Counted from the stretch's first letter, positions 20,495 to 30,899 are shown. The stretch is DNA of 64,000 bases from Berkiella sp963829835 (GCA_963829835.1 CAWHKC010000004.1:2604001-2668000), one strand, 5' to 3'. The notes: generated from the sequence alone by a model not told the origin. Made by a program: numbers and translations.

Positions 20495-21923
20495 GTGTTA
20501 GGGCAATTTAGAAATGTCCTAGCCCCCAGCAAGTTAAAAATGTCCGCTGGTTATATTATCATTGACCCTTCTAAGTGGGGCATTGTTCCTAGAGATGGGT
20601 TGATTAGTCATTCTTTGGTTTAAAAATTCATGCATTTGTCTTATTCCCATGACCCGCTCTTGGAAATCATATTTTCTGATTGTTTCGTATTCTAAAGTAT
20701 TATTACCATAGTAAAGTTTGATTTCGCCATTAGATGATTCACTAACAGTGATTGATTTACCGATCATACTACGTGGATGTCGTTGATTCTTAATCATAAA
20801 TAAAGATTTTTTAAAACTGATGGTGAGTTGCTTTGATATTTTCCTAATCGATTGAATGGTAAATGTTCTATCAAGTGATAGTTTCTCTTTGTCTGTTAGT
20901 GGTACATGAGCGTTTCCTTCTAATTTTGGCACTTTACCAAAGCGTTTGTTATGAGCCACAAGATAAGTGCGTAGAAATTCATTTCCTTGTTCCATAGTTG
21001 AAATATTATGATATCTGAGGTCTTTAATCAGTCTATCTTGTAAAGTACGATTTGCACGTTCAACACGGCCTTTTGCTTGTGGGCTATTGGCGTTTATTAT
21101 TGTGATATCTAGACTCTCTAATGCTCGTCCAAATTGCGTAAAACCATCACCTAATTTAGCTTCAGGATGATTTACTTTAAATACATTATGTTTATCAACA
21201 TAAAAGGCACTAGGTTTTCCATGTTCAACAAGATAATTTTTGACTGTGTCAAAGTAATCAAAAGTGGTTTCTGCTTTAACAAATCGTAATTGAAGAAAAC
21301 AGCTTGTTGCATCATCAATTAGGACCAACAATGTACATTTAGGTCCACGCCCTTCAAACCAATCATGAACAGAACCATCCATTTGTACCAGCTCGCCCAT
21401 AGTAGAACGCTTATGTCTAGGTTGATGTAACGTTAACTCTTTAGCAGCTTTTACTTGACGGATGTTTGCTTCATGCATCCATTGCCTAATAGTTTCTTTA
21501 GAGATATGAATTTGATAATGCTCAGTAAGCTTTTCAGAGGCTAGTGTTGGGCCATAATCCTCGTAGTGCTCACGAATAAGTGACAACACACGATCTTTAA
21601 GTTTGTCGCTATGTCGATGGTTTGATTTACCTCTCTTTTTGGATATTAGTGCGGGCGCACCACCATCCAAATAGGCCTTCTTCAGTCTTCTTAAGTGCCT
21701 AGGGGTGAGGTCTAAGTAGCTAGCTCCAAGCGTCAAAGAGAGCCGCTTATCGATGATCTTTTCTAGTATTTTCAACGTGTAAACTTCTTTTTCGCTCATG
21801 GTAAATGTCCCCTGCATAGCCCTCTCCTTGGGAAGTTTGCACATACATCAAGTATGGCTGAAGATTTACACAGCGGACATTTCTAAATTGCTCAAAGCGG
21901 ACATTTGAAAATTGCTCTTACAC
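20495..21923 (-). mobile_element. Insertion sequence copy 2, ISNCY (IS1202-like)
   Basis: A 1429-bp element with the same orientation and ends as copy 1 and, as far as I can compare, identical sequence. The head-to-tail arrangement with one target repeat between the copies indicates a very recent tandem duplication or a second insertion into the target repeat. Confidence 0.85.
20534..21817 (-). CDS. Transposase of IS copy 2
   Basis: Residue-for-residue the same 427-residue DDE transposase as at 19091-20374, with the same ribosome site (AAGGAG) before the ATG at 21817. The catalytic D, D and E motifs are intact. Because both copies are complete, either can supply transposase for the pair to move as one unit. 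Confidence 0.93.
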   Translation of the reverse strand: MQGTFTMSEKEVYTLKILEKIIDKRLSLTLGASYLDLTPRHLRRLKKAYLDGGAPALISKKRGKSNHRHSDKLKDRVLSLIREHYEDYGPTLASEKLTEHYQIHISKETIRQWMHEANIRQVKAAKELTLHQPRHKRSTMGELVQMDGSVHDWFEGRGPKCTLLVLIDDATSCFLQLRFVKAETTFDYFDTVKNYLVEHGKPSAFYVDKHNVFKVNHPEAKLGDGFTQFGRALESLDITIINANSPQAKGRVERANRTLQDRLIKDLRYHNISTMEQGNEFLRTYLVAHNKRFGKVPKLEGNAHVPLTDKEKLSLDRTFTIQSIRKISKQLTISFKKSLFMIKNQRHPRSMIGKSITVSESSNGEIKLYYGNNTLEYETIRKYDFQERVMGIRQMHEFLNQRMTNQPISRNNAPLRRVNDNITSGHF

Positions 21924-21939
21924 AGGGCAAAGTTATGGG
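21924..21939. repeat. Right 16-bp direct repeat flanking the IS pair
   Basis: AGGGCAAAGTTATGGG, the same as 19036-19051. It lies about 60 bp upstream of the 1426-residue protein gene. Confidence 0.75.
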
Positions 21940-22001
21940 GAACTTTTAAACCAAATGACCCCTCTAATTATTGTATATATGCAAATTTTTAGAGGTGTGT
22001 T

Positions 22002-25000
22002 ATGCCTTTTACTGAGTCACTTGAAAGCTTAGAAAGAAGGGCTCAAACAGAACTATTAGCCGCAAGAAGAGCCTTTCGTCAAGCACAAGCACCCTTAGGA
22101 TCTCACATGGGGGCCCCAGAAGTAGCAGATAGTGAATCTTCCATGCTAAAAGGCGAGGAATTGCAAAGATCTGCTGAGATATATGCAAAAGTTGAAGCTA
22201 AATATAGAAAACAACTTAAAGAGCAGGGAGTTGATAAAGTTCTTGAGGATTTTGCGACTTTTATTGCACGTAAGTTAGGGGATGATCGTTTTCTCACAGA
22301 CAAAGAGATGCGAAAGTGCACACCTGATGATTTTGTAAAAGATAGCGCTGGGAATCTTTTAGAGCAAAATGATAATTTAACGCAAAGAGGAAAATATAAA
22401 GCTGCTTTAAGAGCTTTATTTGATAGCGCCCCTTCAGGTTCATATCACAATGTATTTGAACGAGGAGCTAGTCGTGAATTTGGCCCTGGAAAGGATGGTC
22501 GAACCGCATTAGCTTATATGTACCTAGCGGCAACCGATCCCAATATGCAATTAGCTGCGGGTACAAAAATGGATACAAAAGAAGCAGCCGTAGAAGCAGA
22601 ACAAGAAAACCTAGTGACTGTCCTTTCAGATATTTTAAGAGCGCATAATGATAATGAATCCAATTTTACAAGTGTAAGAGATTACCCATCATGTCAACCA
22701 GGTTCCTGGGGACGTTTAATGAAATTAGGTGGGTTAAATAATCAATTAACCAAATTTGCTAGAGAGCAAACGGCACAAGAAAAGAAAAATGAAGCTAATC
22801 CAGAACATCTTGAAATATTACCTTCGCCTGGAAATGATCTTAAAAGCTTTATTCATGCAAAAATGATTGAATCCTTTAAAGCGCTACCCATGCAAAAGCA
22901 AATGGAGCTAGTAAATAACTACAAAGGCACGAGTGAGGGAGAAGATCCTAACGCTGTTAAAGGTTTTACTGTCACTGATTTTGCAGAAGAATTGCAACAA
23001 CAATTACTCGGAGATAGATCCTTTTCTCCAATTGATGAGCAGCATTGGAGAAGCGTTGTCGAAAATAATGAAGCGCTCCGTCTAATGGATCAAATTCCTA
23101 AAATGTCCTATTCAGAAGTGCTGAGATTGAACAGTGATCCACAAGCTTATGCTAATCTTGATCCTAGGGTAAAGTTTCTTTTTCAAATCCCTGTTAATCA
23201 AGCTGAGGAGATGAAAAGGCAATATAAAGTTGCTCTTGATGCGCATAAAAAGCATTATTATGCCTTGTGGAAAATTGAATTAACCAAGATGGCCCAAGGC
23301 GCTTTAGATCCTGTATATCTTTATGCACCATTTGAAAATCATGTCATGCAAACTTACGCTAAAGGTCCATCTGAAACTGCAGAAATTGAAATAACACTTC
23401 AAACGACTCATGAAAAAGCAGAATTGGAAAACATTTTGAATGCCTTAAGAGAGATGAGGGAGCAAATAAATAAGATTAATGCTAACTTAAAAGGTCATCC
23501 AGAACAAAGGCAACAATGTGAACAGGTATTGAAGGTCTTAGCGCGCGAATACGAAGAGTTACTTTCTAAAAAAATTAAACAGATTGCAATAATTGAAAAT
23601 AAGGCAAAAAGAATTGTCGCCAAAGGTATGATAGCGCAAATGGATCTACTTAAGAAGGAGCAACCTGATTCAGTTGATCGTTATGTTGATGAAATATTCC
23701 CAGATCTTACTAAACCTAAACAAGAAGTAGAAGATAGTGAAGATGCAACGCTAAAACAAGCAGAATCTGTACAACCCATGGTTGCTACTTCTGAACCCAT
23801 AAAACCAAATAAAATTCAACTGCAGCTATTTCAAGCAAGATTTAATGCTTATAAGCTTATCGATGAAAATAAAGACAAATCCGAAGAGTCTTTATTTGCA
23901 GAAAATATTGAGAGAATTGAATCAAGTTTTGCTGCAAAAAGACTTCCTCCGGGATGGACCGAAGGTCATATTGCATGGCTTAAACAAAATAAGGATGAAG
24001 CATTAGGGAGAACGCCAGTACAGTATGAAATTAAGGCTGTTTCAACCGTTGAGGAGTTAGAAATTCAGGAAAAAGCCCTGATGGACCCCATTGCCATCGA
24101 GGAGGGAACGAAAGCATTATCAGCAAAGTGTGCATTGTTAAGATCTGAAGATCCTGAGCAAGCTAATGTGAATGCCAAAGAATACGCTAAACAATTATCT
24201 GAAGCTGCAAAAAAAGTTTCAGAAGAAGCACAATTAACCATTCTTAGATATGCATTTGGAGATAAGAAAATTCCAGGCATGGAATTAATGAATGACAGTA
24301 AATATAAATTGATTCAAGAAGCGGCTAGAGATGTAATTGATCCGCAAAGACATGCTCACTTTTACACTATTGATGACTATGAGAAAAAGGGAGTACAACA
24401 ATTAATTGAATTAAGTATAAATGGAAAAAATACGCTTGTAAAAAAACAGGCAGTAGCGTTGAGCGCAAAACTAGCTAATGAATGCTTTGGAAAATATGAA
24501 ACGGAAAGAGAAAAGTACGATAAGGAGAAAAACTTAAGGTATGCAGCAATGTTTGGTCATCCCTTAGCACGAATTGAGATCATTGCTAATGTGTTAGAAA
24601 ATCGAACGATTTTGAATAGTCCTATTTACCTGTATAGAGAAATTTTCAAGAAAGACCAAGTCGAAACGCAAGTTCTGCAATATATTGATCTTCTTAAAGA
24701 AATGAAAGAACTCGCTGAGAAGACAACTGATCCAGAATTAAAGAAATCAGCTAGAAAAAAAGCAGAAAAAGCGATAAATACCTATATGAGTATTCTACGA
24801 CCAAAAGCTTATATGTTGGAAGAATCAATGAAAACGGGTGGCAACAAAAAAGAGGAATTAGCAAGAATTTATTTTGAAATGAAAGAATTAGGTTTTAATC
24901 CAACTTATGAACTTCATCTGCAAAGAACTATAAAAAACTATGTTGATAGCAAATTCAAAGTAAATCCTGAGTGGTTAGCAAAAATTAAATTTGATGCTGA

Positions 25001-26282
25001 AGATCACGAAGAAGCCATAAGGTTTGGCGCGGGTCACATTCAACATGGTCTCCAAGAAATGCGAAACCCTGAAATTGATAGAAAGTGGTGTGCTTATCTA
25101 CAAATGCCAAACATACTGACAACCTTAAATATAGCTATGGAACAGTTAGAAACGGCAGAAAAAGCATACTTTACGTATTTAGAATCACCGGCTCTTAATA
25201 AGGAAACTATGAATGCTCTCGTGGAAGCTATTAAAGAGGCCAAGGTAAAGGTACAGTTTGAACAAGGAAAGTTGAAAGAAAACTTTCAAGGGCAAATGGG
25301 ATCTGAATTAAGTCCTTTTGATATCGCACATATCAATGAATTAACCTCAGATGGTGATATAATAGCAAGTCTAAAAGATCAACTGGGGGAAAAGGATACC
25401 AAGAGACTGTCTGAAGTAAATTCTGCTATAAAACGTGCTGAGTATATTCAACAATGTCATGAAAATGAGACTAATGTTGTGGATAAAACGCATGAAGATC
25501 TAGATAAAGCGCTGCAAAAGTATAAAATCGATATTACCAAAGCGATAGCCCAAGTCAAAGAATCAGCAGATGAAAATAAACCTTCCTCAAAAGCTAATAA
25601 GCAATTAGCAGCACTTAAGAAAGCGGAGAGAGAAATAGAGACAACCCAGCAACAGTTAAAAGAGGCTAAACAAGAATGTAAAGGAATTCTATCTTATAGA
25701 GAGCTGGCTACGCAGGCTGTGAGTACATGTACTACCTTAGACAATGAATTACAAAAAGCAGGCAAATTATCAAGAATATCTAAAGCAAGTAATTTTTTTA
25801 AAGCAGCAATAAATAAAGTATTCGGAGTTGTAGGCATTGAAAGTAAATTGAAACGTGATTCTACATTGACTGGTACCAAAATCAGAGAAATTGCTGATTC
25901 TGGATTACAACCAAAAGCTGTGCATGCTGAAGCGGCTCAAGATCCACATCATCGTGTAGGGATCCTATATATGAAAAAAATGGAAGAACACCAGGTAAAT
26001 TATAAGCCAGAAGATTTAGAATTAGCACACATCTATATTAATAAACATTTAAATATTAAAGATCTTAACATCGTCACTGAAGGTTTGGATCAATTTTTGA
26101 AATCTGGTGTCACAGCTAAAATAAAAAATGCATCAATGGATCCTATTACCATCGAATTCAAAAGCTTAGATGGAAAAAATGTAAGAGCAGAGAATGTGCC
26201 TAAACATATTTTTGATGATTACATTAAAAAGCAACGAGAACAGGAACAAGATAAACTTCACCATAATCCTAAGTCTGTATAA
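22002..26282 (+). CDS. Very large coiled-coil protein, candidate effector
   Basis: 1426 residues from an ATG preceded by AGAGGTG. I recognise no catalytic domain. The N-terminal 450 residues look globular and include RDYPSCQPGSWGRLMKLGG. Strong heptad-like coiled coils occur at roughly 470-550 and 1160-1300. The rest is helical, charged and Lys/Glu-rich. There is no signal peptide and no membrane segment, so export would need Dot/Icm. Size, composition and neighbourhood match large Legionellales effectors, but the function is unknown. The upstream IS pair ends about 80 bp before the start and could affect its expression. Confidence 0.75.
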   Translation: MPFTESLESLERRAQTELLAARRAFRQAQAPLGSHMGAPEVADSESSMLKGEELQRSAEIYAKVEAKYRKQLKEQGVDKVLEDFATFIARKLGDDRFLTDKEMRKCTPDDFVKDSAGNLLEQNDNLTQRGKYKAALRALFDSAPSGSYHNVFERGASREFGPGKDGRTALAYMYLAATDPNMQLAAGTKMDTKEAAVEAEQENLVTVLSDILRAHNDNESNFTSVRDYPSCQPGSWGRLMKLGGLNNQLTKFAREQTAQEKKNEANPEHLEILPSPGNDLKSFIHAKMIESFKALPMQKQMELVNNYKGTSEGEDPNAVKGFTVTDFAEELQQQLLGDRSFSPIDEQHWRSVVENNEALRLMDQIPKMSYSEVLRLNSDPQAYANLDPRVKFLFQIPVNQAEEMKRQYKVALDAHKKHYYALWKIELTKMAQGALDPVYLYAPFENHVMQTYAKGPSETAEIEITLQTTHEKAELENILNALREMREQINKINANLKGHPEQRQQCEQVLKVLAREYEELLSKKIKQIAIIENKAKRIVAKGMIAQMDLLKKEQPDSVDRYVDEIFPDLTKPKQEVEDSEDATLKQAESVQPMVATSEPIKPNKIQLQLFQARFNAYKLIDENKDKSEESLFAENIERIESSFAAKRLPPGWTEGHIAWLKQNKDEALGRTPVQYEIKAVSTVEELEIQEKALMDPIAIEEGTKALSAKCALLRSEDPEQANVNAKEYAKQLSEAAKKVSEEAQLTILRYAFGDKKIPGMELMNDSKYKLIQEAARDVIDPQRHAHFYTIDDYEKKGVQQLIELSINGKNTLVKKQAVALSAKLANECFGKYETEREKYDKEKNLRYAAMFGHPLARIEIIANVLENRTILNSPIYLYREIFKKDQVETQVLQYIDLLKEMKELAEKTTDPELKKSARKKAEKAINTYMSILRPKAYMLEESMKTGGNKKEELARIYFEMKELGFNPTYELHLQRTIKNYVDSKFKVNPEWLAKIKFDAEDHEEAIRFGAGHIQHGLQEMRNPEIDRKWCAYLQMPNILTTLNIAMEQLETAEKAYFTYLESPALNKETMNALVEAIKEAKVKVQFEQGKLKENFQGQMGSELSPFDIAHINELTSDGDIIASLKDQLGEKDTKRLSEVNSAIKRAEYIQQCHENETNVVDKTHEDLDKALQKYKIDITKAIAQVKESADENKPSSKANKQLAALKKAEREIETTQQQLKEAKQECKGILSYRELATQAVSTCTTLDNELQKAGKLSRISKASNFFKAAINKVFGVVGIESKLKRDSTLTGTKIREIADSGLQPKAVHAEAAQDPHHRVGILYMKKMEEHQVNYKPEDLELAHIYINKHLNIKDLNIVTEGLDQFLKSGVTAKIKNASMDPITIEFKSLDGKNVRAENVPKHIFDDYIKKQREQEQDKLHHNPKSV

Positions 26283-26477
26283 ATACGATCATTTATATTT
26301 AGTTATAAAACATAAGATGCTATTTGCCCGCTCATTGTATGGAGTGAAATATTGCGCAATACTCTGAGTATTGAATTGATTATGCAGCTCTTTAAATGGA
26401 TTCACCTTGTTTGCAATTAAACTAACATCCTATTGGTTTTGGATTTGATATTCTATATTCTAGGCAAAGGACATCTT

Positions 26478-27863
26478 ATGTTAGAAATAAAAGAACAATT
26501 AGCCAGTTCCTTTCGCGATCCGGCCGGTTTTTTATTTCGCTATCAGGGCTTTTTACTTAGACAAATTAATCCACGTTATTTCTCGGATTATGATCATCTC
26601 ATGCAAAGTGGGCTTTATTCAGCGTTACGCCAATCCAAGCGTTTAATTTCTCATGAAGAAGTGTCTTCGGAATTAGCATTGAATGAAAATGCACGCGTGA
26701 TTAAACCGGAAGTTATTCCTTTTATTTCCTATCCCTATGAGTGGTGTTTTTCACAATTGAAAGATGCTGCCCTTCTCACCTTGGAAATTCAAAAAAAGGC
26801 GCTTGAACATGGGATGACCTTAAAGGATGCTTCAAGTTACAATATCCAGTTTCTTCAAGGTCAAGCTATTTTTATTGATACCTTGTCTTTCACAAAGTAT
26901 AAAGAAGGGGAACCTTGGCAGCCGTATCTTCAATTTTGCCAGCATTTCTTGGCGCCTTTGATGCTAATGAGTTATAAGGACATTCGGCTTAATCAATTAC
27001 TTAAAGTCTATATAGATGGGATCCCGTTAGATTTAGCTAGTAGTTTATTACCCACTTTAACAAAGTTTATTTTGTCACCCGCTTTGCATATCCATGTGCA
27101 TGCTAAGCTTCAAAAAAAATATCAAAACACGAAGGATATTTCACGTAAAAGCCGTCAGTTTAATTTAAAAACATTGAGCCGCTTTATTGATAGCTTGATA
27201 CAGTGCGTTAATAAATTAACCTGGGAAGTGCAGCGCGATTCACAATGGTATAGTTACTACGTTGATAATCATAATTACGCGCCAACTACTTTCACTGAAA
27301 AAGAAAAAATCATTGATGAATGGGTAAGATCAATCAGTCCTCCCTCCTTATGGGATCTAGGCGCTAATAGGGGACGCTTTAGTTCAATTGCTTCAAAATA
27401 TTGTAAGCAAGTTATTGCGTGGGACATTGATCCTAGTTGCGTAGAAAGCCTATACTTAAACTCGCGCAAGCAGTCTTCGCCATTGCTATCTTTAACTATC
27501 GATTTAACCAATCCAAGCCCATCGCTTGGATTTGATAATCAAGAACGACTTTCCTTTAAAGAAAGAGGCCCCGTTGATGCTATTTTAGCATTAGGCTTAA
27601 TTCATCATTTAGCTTTAGTAAATAATGTTCCTTTAGCCAAACTTGCTTTATTTTTTAGCGAATTAACTAAATATCTCATCATTGAGTTTGTTCCCAAAGA
27701 AGATTCTCAAGTACAAAAACTACTTGCAACCAGAGAAGATATTTTTAATATGTATAGCTTGGCAGAGTTTAAAAGAGAATTTGGCCATTATTTTAACATC
27801 ATAAATGAACATTCACTGCAATTAAGTGAAAGAACATTATTTCTAATGCAAATAAAAAGGTGA
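26478..27863 (+). CDS. Class I SAM-dependent methyltransferase (NoeA-like)
   Basis: 461 residues from the ATG at 26478, chosen for AAAGGA seven bases upstream. The N-terminal half has the PEVIPFISYPYEWCFSQLKD and TLKDASSYNIQF blocks seen in nodulation-type (NoeA-like) methyltransferases. The C-terminal half is a Rossmann domain with LWDLGANRGRFSSIA (SAM loop, about 291), VIAWDIDPSC and ILALGLIHHLAL. The substrate is unknown; relatives act on surface glycans or small molecules. The stop lies three bases before the next gene, so the two form an operon. Confidence 0.75.
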   Translation: MLEIKEQLASSFRDPAGFLFRYQGFLLRQINPRYFSDYDHLMQSGLYSALRQSKRLISHEEVSSELALNENARVIKPEVIPFISYPYEWCFSQLKDAALLTLEIQKKALEHGMTLKDASSYNIQFLQGQAIFIDTLSFTKYKEGEPWQPYLQFCQHFLAPLMLMSYKDIRLNQLLKVYIDGIPLDLASSLLPTLTKFILSPALHIHVHAKLQKKYQNTKDISRKSRQFNLKTLSRFIDSLIQCVNKLTWEVQRDSQWYSYYVDNHNYAPTTFTEKEKIIDEWVRSISPPSLWDLGANRGRFSSIASKYCKQVIAWDIDPSCVESLYLNSRKQSSPLLSLTIDLTNPSPSLGFDNQERLSFKERGPVDAILALGLIHHLALVNNVPLAKLALFFSELTKYLIIEFVPKEDSQVQKLLATREDIFNMYSLAEFKREFGHYFNIINEHSLQLSERTLFLMQIKR

Positions 27864-27866
27864 CTT

Positions 27867-29606
27867 GTGAAAGTAATCTTCTTCATTCTATTCAGTTTTT
27901 GCTTTATAAGCCCAGCTTATGCCTATATCGATCTCAGTGCAGGCAGTTTTATTCTTCAGATGCTAGTAGCCTCCTTAATGGGCGCCACTATCATGTTAAA
28001 GCTCTATTTTAAAAAAATCAAAGAGAAAGTTAAATCTGAAGTAAGTAAAGCAAAACGTTTTCAATTTAGTCTTCTACATCCTTTTCTCGTCGCTTTGATT
28101 CCCATGTTGTATATTGTGGCTCACAATTTAACAAATGCTCCAACGATTGAGATTTTGCTCGCCTGTTTTATCAGTGTTATGTTGAGTGGTCTACTGTATT
28201 TGTTGTTTAGTAAAATCCTTAAAAGCGTTGAAAAAGCAGCCCTTTTGACATCTTTGACTTGTGTTTTCTTTTTTACATTTGGCCCCGCTTTTGAAATTAC
28301 GTATATTACCGCAATTAATCAAAAGCTATTTTATGGTTTGCTGTTAGTCTTTATGATTGCTTGTGTGATGGGTTTATACCGTTTTTGTAGCAAAACATCT
28401 ACAATGATTGAGGCGAGCAATGCTTCTTTATCTGTATTTTCCATCGCTATGCTTTTAATGATTGGCTTTTCACTGACGCAACAAAGTGCTTTTGTTTCAA
28501 CCATCGATGACGCGCCAAGTATTCTCTCTGGCCTTTTTCAAGCTAAAACGCCTACCGATTCAACATCCTTATTTGGAGCGCCCTTAACTGAAAACGTGGC
28601 TAAGTTAAAAAATACACCCGATATCTACTATATTATCTTGGATGCTTATCCAAGAAGTGATGTGCTACAAAAGCTATTCAATCATGATAACACTTATTTT
28701 TTGGATGCTTTGAAGGCTAAAGGGTTTTATGTCCCTCCAAAAACCACCACTAATTATCCGATGACACATCTTTCGCTAGCGTCATCTTTAAGTATGGAGC
28801 AGATTAATAAAATCGCAGCAATTGACGGCGTTAGAATTACGGAACCTTATTATGAACGTATTCGTAGACCCAAAGTGGTAAAACTATTGAAAGACAGGGG
28901 CTATGTTTATTACACCTTCTCTAGTGATTGGGGGCCAACTCGTACTGCATCCATTTATTCAGATAAACATTTTGAGACATTTATATGTACTATTTCTAAA
29001 TATCATACAAAATTGTTATCAATGACACCTTTAAGTATGTGGGTGGGTTATGAAGAAGCCAAATTACGTCTTTATACCCTTGAGAAAATAAAAGAGGTTC
29101 CTGATATAAAAGAGGCTCGTCCAAAATTCGTTTTTGTTCATTTGGTGATGCCACATTTACCAGCCTACTTTGATAGTCAAGGTAATATAGTGAACACGAT
29201 GCAACCTGATAATGATAAACCTGAATATATTGAGCAATTAAAATTTCTGAATAAGAAAGTTATTGAGGTGATGAATGCACTCTTGGAAAAATCCGCAAAG
29301 CCGCCCATTATCATTTTCCAAGGTGATCATGGCTCTGAAACCACTTTTAAAGGTTTTGAACATGGGGTACCTAGTTTAGCGCAAATTGAAGAACGATTTT
29401 CAATATTAAATGCCTATTATGGGCCGCCTGAATTGTTAAATTCACTTTATGAAACAATAACGCCGGTAAATTCCTTTCGCAAAGTTTTGAACTATTTGGA
29501 AGTGGGGCAATGGGAACCCGTGCCCGACAACAACTATTTTCAGTGGATCCATGATGAATCTGGCATTCTGGATGTTACCAAGCAAGTCCAAGAATTAAAT
29601 TCATAA
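27867..29606 (+). CDS. Membrane-anchored sulfatase/alkaline-phosphatase superfamily protein
   Basis: 579 residues starting at GTG. A signal-like segment (1-19) and five or six further membrane helices up to about residue 215 precede a large soluble domain. That domain has DIYYIILDAYPRSD (about 251), TNYPMTHLSLASSL with the presumed nucleophile Thr/Ser, and IIIFQGDHGSE carrying metal ligands. The layout resembles LTA-synthase-like or phosphoethanolamine transferases, which modify envelope glycolipids outside the membrane. The gene is coupled to the preceding methyltransferase, so both may decorate the same envelope glycan (inference). Confidence 0.75.
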   Translation: MKVIFFILFSFCFISPAYAYIDLSAGSFILQMLVASLMGATIMLKLYFKKIKEKVKSEVSKAKRFQFSLLHPFLVALIPMLYIVAHNLTNAPTIEILLACFISVMLSGLLYLLFSKILKSVEKAALLTSLTCVFFFTFGPAFEITYITAINQKLFYGLLLVFMIACVMGLYRFCSKTSTMIEASNASLSVFSIAMLLMIGFSLTQQSAFVSTIDDAPSILSGLFQAKTPTDSTSLFGAPLTENVAKLKNTPDIYYIILDAYPRSDVLQKLFNHDNTYFLDALKAKGFYVPPKTTTNYPMTHLSLASSLSMEQINKIAAIDGVRITEPYYERIRRPKVVKLLKDRGYVYYTFSSDWGPTRTASIYSDKHFETFICTISKYHTKLLSMTPLSMWVGYEEAKLRLYTLEKIKEVPDIKEARPKFVFVHLVMPHLPAYFDSQGNIVNTMQPDNDKPEYIEQLKFLNKKVIEVMNALLEKSAKPPIIIFQGDHGSETTFKGFEHGVPSLAQIEERFSILNAYYGPPELLNSLYETITPVNSFRKVLNYLEVGQWEPVPDNNYFQWIHDESGILDVTKQVQELNS

Positions 29607-29724
29607 GGTGTATTTGCACCTAAATTATTATCTTTTACGGCAACATTTCCTATTGTATTCGTCCGATTAACGGTGTAAATTGACTGACTTGTAGTTAGTT
29701 ACCTATTTACCTATCGGAGTCAAA

Positions 29725-30009
29725 ATGAGAAATTTAACAATCAATGAAATGAATGCTATCAGTGGTGCAGGTTATGCTGAAGATATCGTGGCAACAGCAG
29801 CTACGCTTTATGTAGGTAGTTTTGTTGGATTATTTGCGAAGGGTTTCACAACTGGTGCTTTGAAAGTCGTTGCTGGAGCAGGCGCCGCATCGATAGCGGG
29901 AACTGCTGCGTTTTATGCAGTGCCATTGACTGTTGGTGCGCTGGTTTTACACGCAAATCCAGGTTTGCAAGATGCATTGAGCAGTAAGTTTCATTCGTAT
30001 TTTAGCTAA
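29725..30009 (+). CDS. Bacteriocin-like peptide with double-glycine-type leader
   Basis: 94 residues with CGGAG before the ATG. The first 15 residues (MRNLTINEMNAISGA) match the leader of class II bacteriocins and microcins: L-T-x-x-E-x-x-x-I-S-G-A, cleaved after GA. The remainder is hydrophobic and rich in Gly and Ala with several GxxxG-like spacings, ending polar (SSKFHSYFS), as in pore-forming peptides. No immunity gene or peptidase-containing exporter is adjacent. A peptide released toward competitors or host is plausible. Confidence 0.6.
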   Translation: MRNLTINEMNAISGAGYAEDIVATAATLYVGSFVGLFAKGFTTGALKVVAGAGAASIAGTAAFYAVPLTVGALVLHANPGLQDALSSKFHSYFS

Positions 30010-30017
30010 GATTTAAA

Positions 30018-30055
30018 GACCCTCATCCTAACCTTCTCCCACAAGGGGAGAAGGG
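30018..30055. repeat. Dispersed CCCTCAxCCTA hairpin repeat
   Basis: CCCTCATCCTAACC followed by the hairpin CTTCTCCC-ACAAG-GGGAGAAG. The reverse complement of 37339-37380 is clearly the same family. It lies between convergent genes and may end transcription. Confidence 0.6.
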
Positions 30056-30074
30056 ACAGGATAAAAGGGGATCC

Positions 30075-30785
30075 CTATAAACCTGACATAATCTCACGTT
30101 CTTTAGGTGAGGGTTTGGGACTGTGATCGCGATAGAAATCATGTAAAGCCTGAACAACTTCTTCTGGCGTATCCACGACTTTATATAAATTTAAATCATC
30201 AGCATGGATGGTGTCAGATGCTACCAATTGTGATTTAAACCATGACAACAAATCTCTCCAGAAGGGTTCGCCGACAAGAATAATCGGGATTTTACGCGTT
30301 TTTCCGGTTTGCACTAATGCCAGAATTTCAGCAAGTTCATCTAATGTGCCAAATCCACCTGGCATCACTACATAAGCCGAAGCATATTTAACGAACATGA
30401 CTTTACGAGTAAAAAAGTGGCGAAAACGTAAAGAAATGTCTTGAAAATCATTCATGCATTCTTCATGCGGCAACACAATATTTAAGCCAACGCTTAAAGA
30501 AGGACCTTCTTTAGCGCCTTTATTAGCAGCTTCCATTAATCCAGGGCCACCACCTGTTACCACGGTATAACCAGATTCTGAGATTGCTTTTGCAATATCA
30601 AAAGTGAGTTTGTACCAAGGGGAACTTGGTTTTAACCGTGCCGAGCCAAAAATACTGACAGAAGGGGATATATGAACAAGACGCTCATAGCCTTCAACAA
30701 ATTCTGCCATGACCTGGAAAACTTTCCATGATTCATGTGCCATTTCGGAATCAGTGATATTGAGGGAGCGAGAATCCTTCCTCAT
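30075..30785 (-). CDS. LOG-family protein (TIGR00730 Rossmann fold)
   Basis: 236 residues. The family markers are all present: SIFGSARL near 45, GGGPGLMEAANKGA near 80 and VMPGGFGTLDELAEIL near 140. The last holds the PGGxGTxxE motif used to cleave nucleoside monophosphates to base and ribose phosphate. Plant homologues activate cytokinin; bacterial ones are possible nucleotide phosphoribohydrolases. It is divergent from ppc, with about 115 bp between them. Confidence 0.9.
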   Translation of the reverse strand: MRKDSRSLNITDSEMAHESWKVFQVMAEFVEGYERLVHISPSVSIFGSARLKPSSPWYKLTFDIAKAISESGYTVVTGGGPGLMEAANKGAKEGPSLSVGLNIVLPHEECMNDFQDISLRFRHFFTRKVMFVKYASAYVVMPGGFGTLDELAEILALVQTGKTRKIPIILVGEPFWRDLLSWFKSQLVASDTIHADDLNLYKVVDTPEEVVQALHDFYRDHSPKPSPKEREIMSGL

Positions 30786-30899
30786 AAATTAATCCTTACC
30801 TGTTAATTTTTATTAAGGTTACGTTTTTACTATAACATCCAACCGCAATAGTTTCCAGTTAAGGTGGCTTTCAAACTCAAGAAAGCCTATATTTATATA

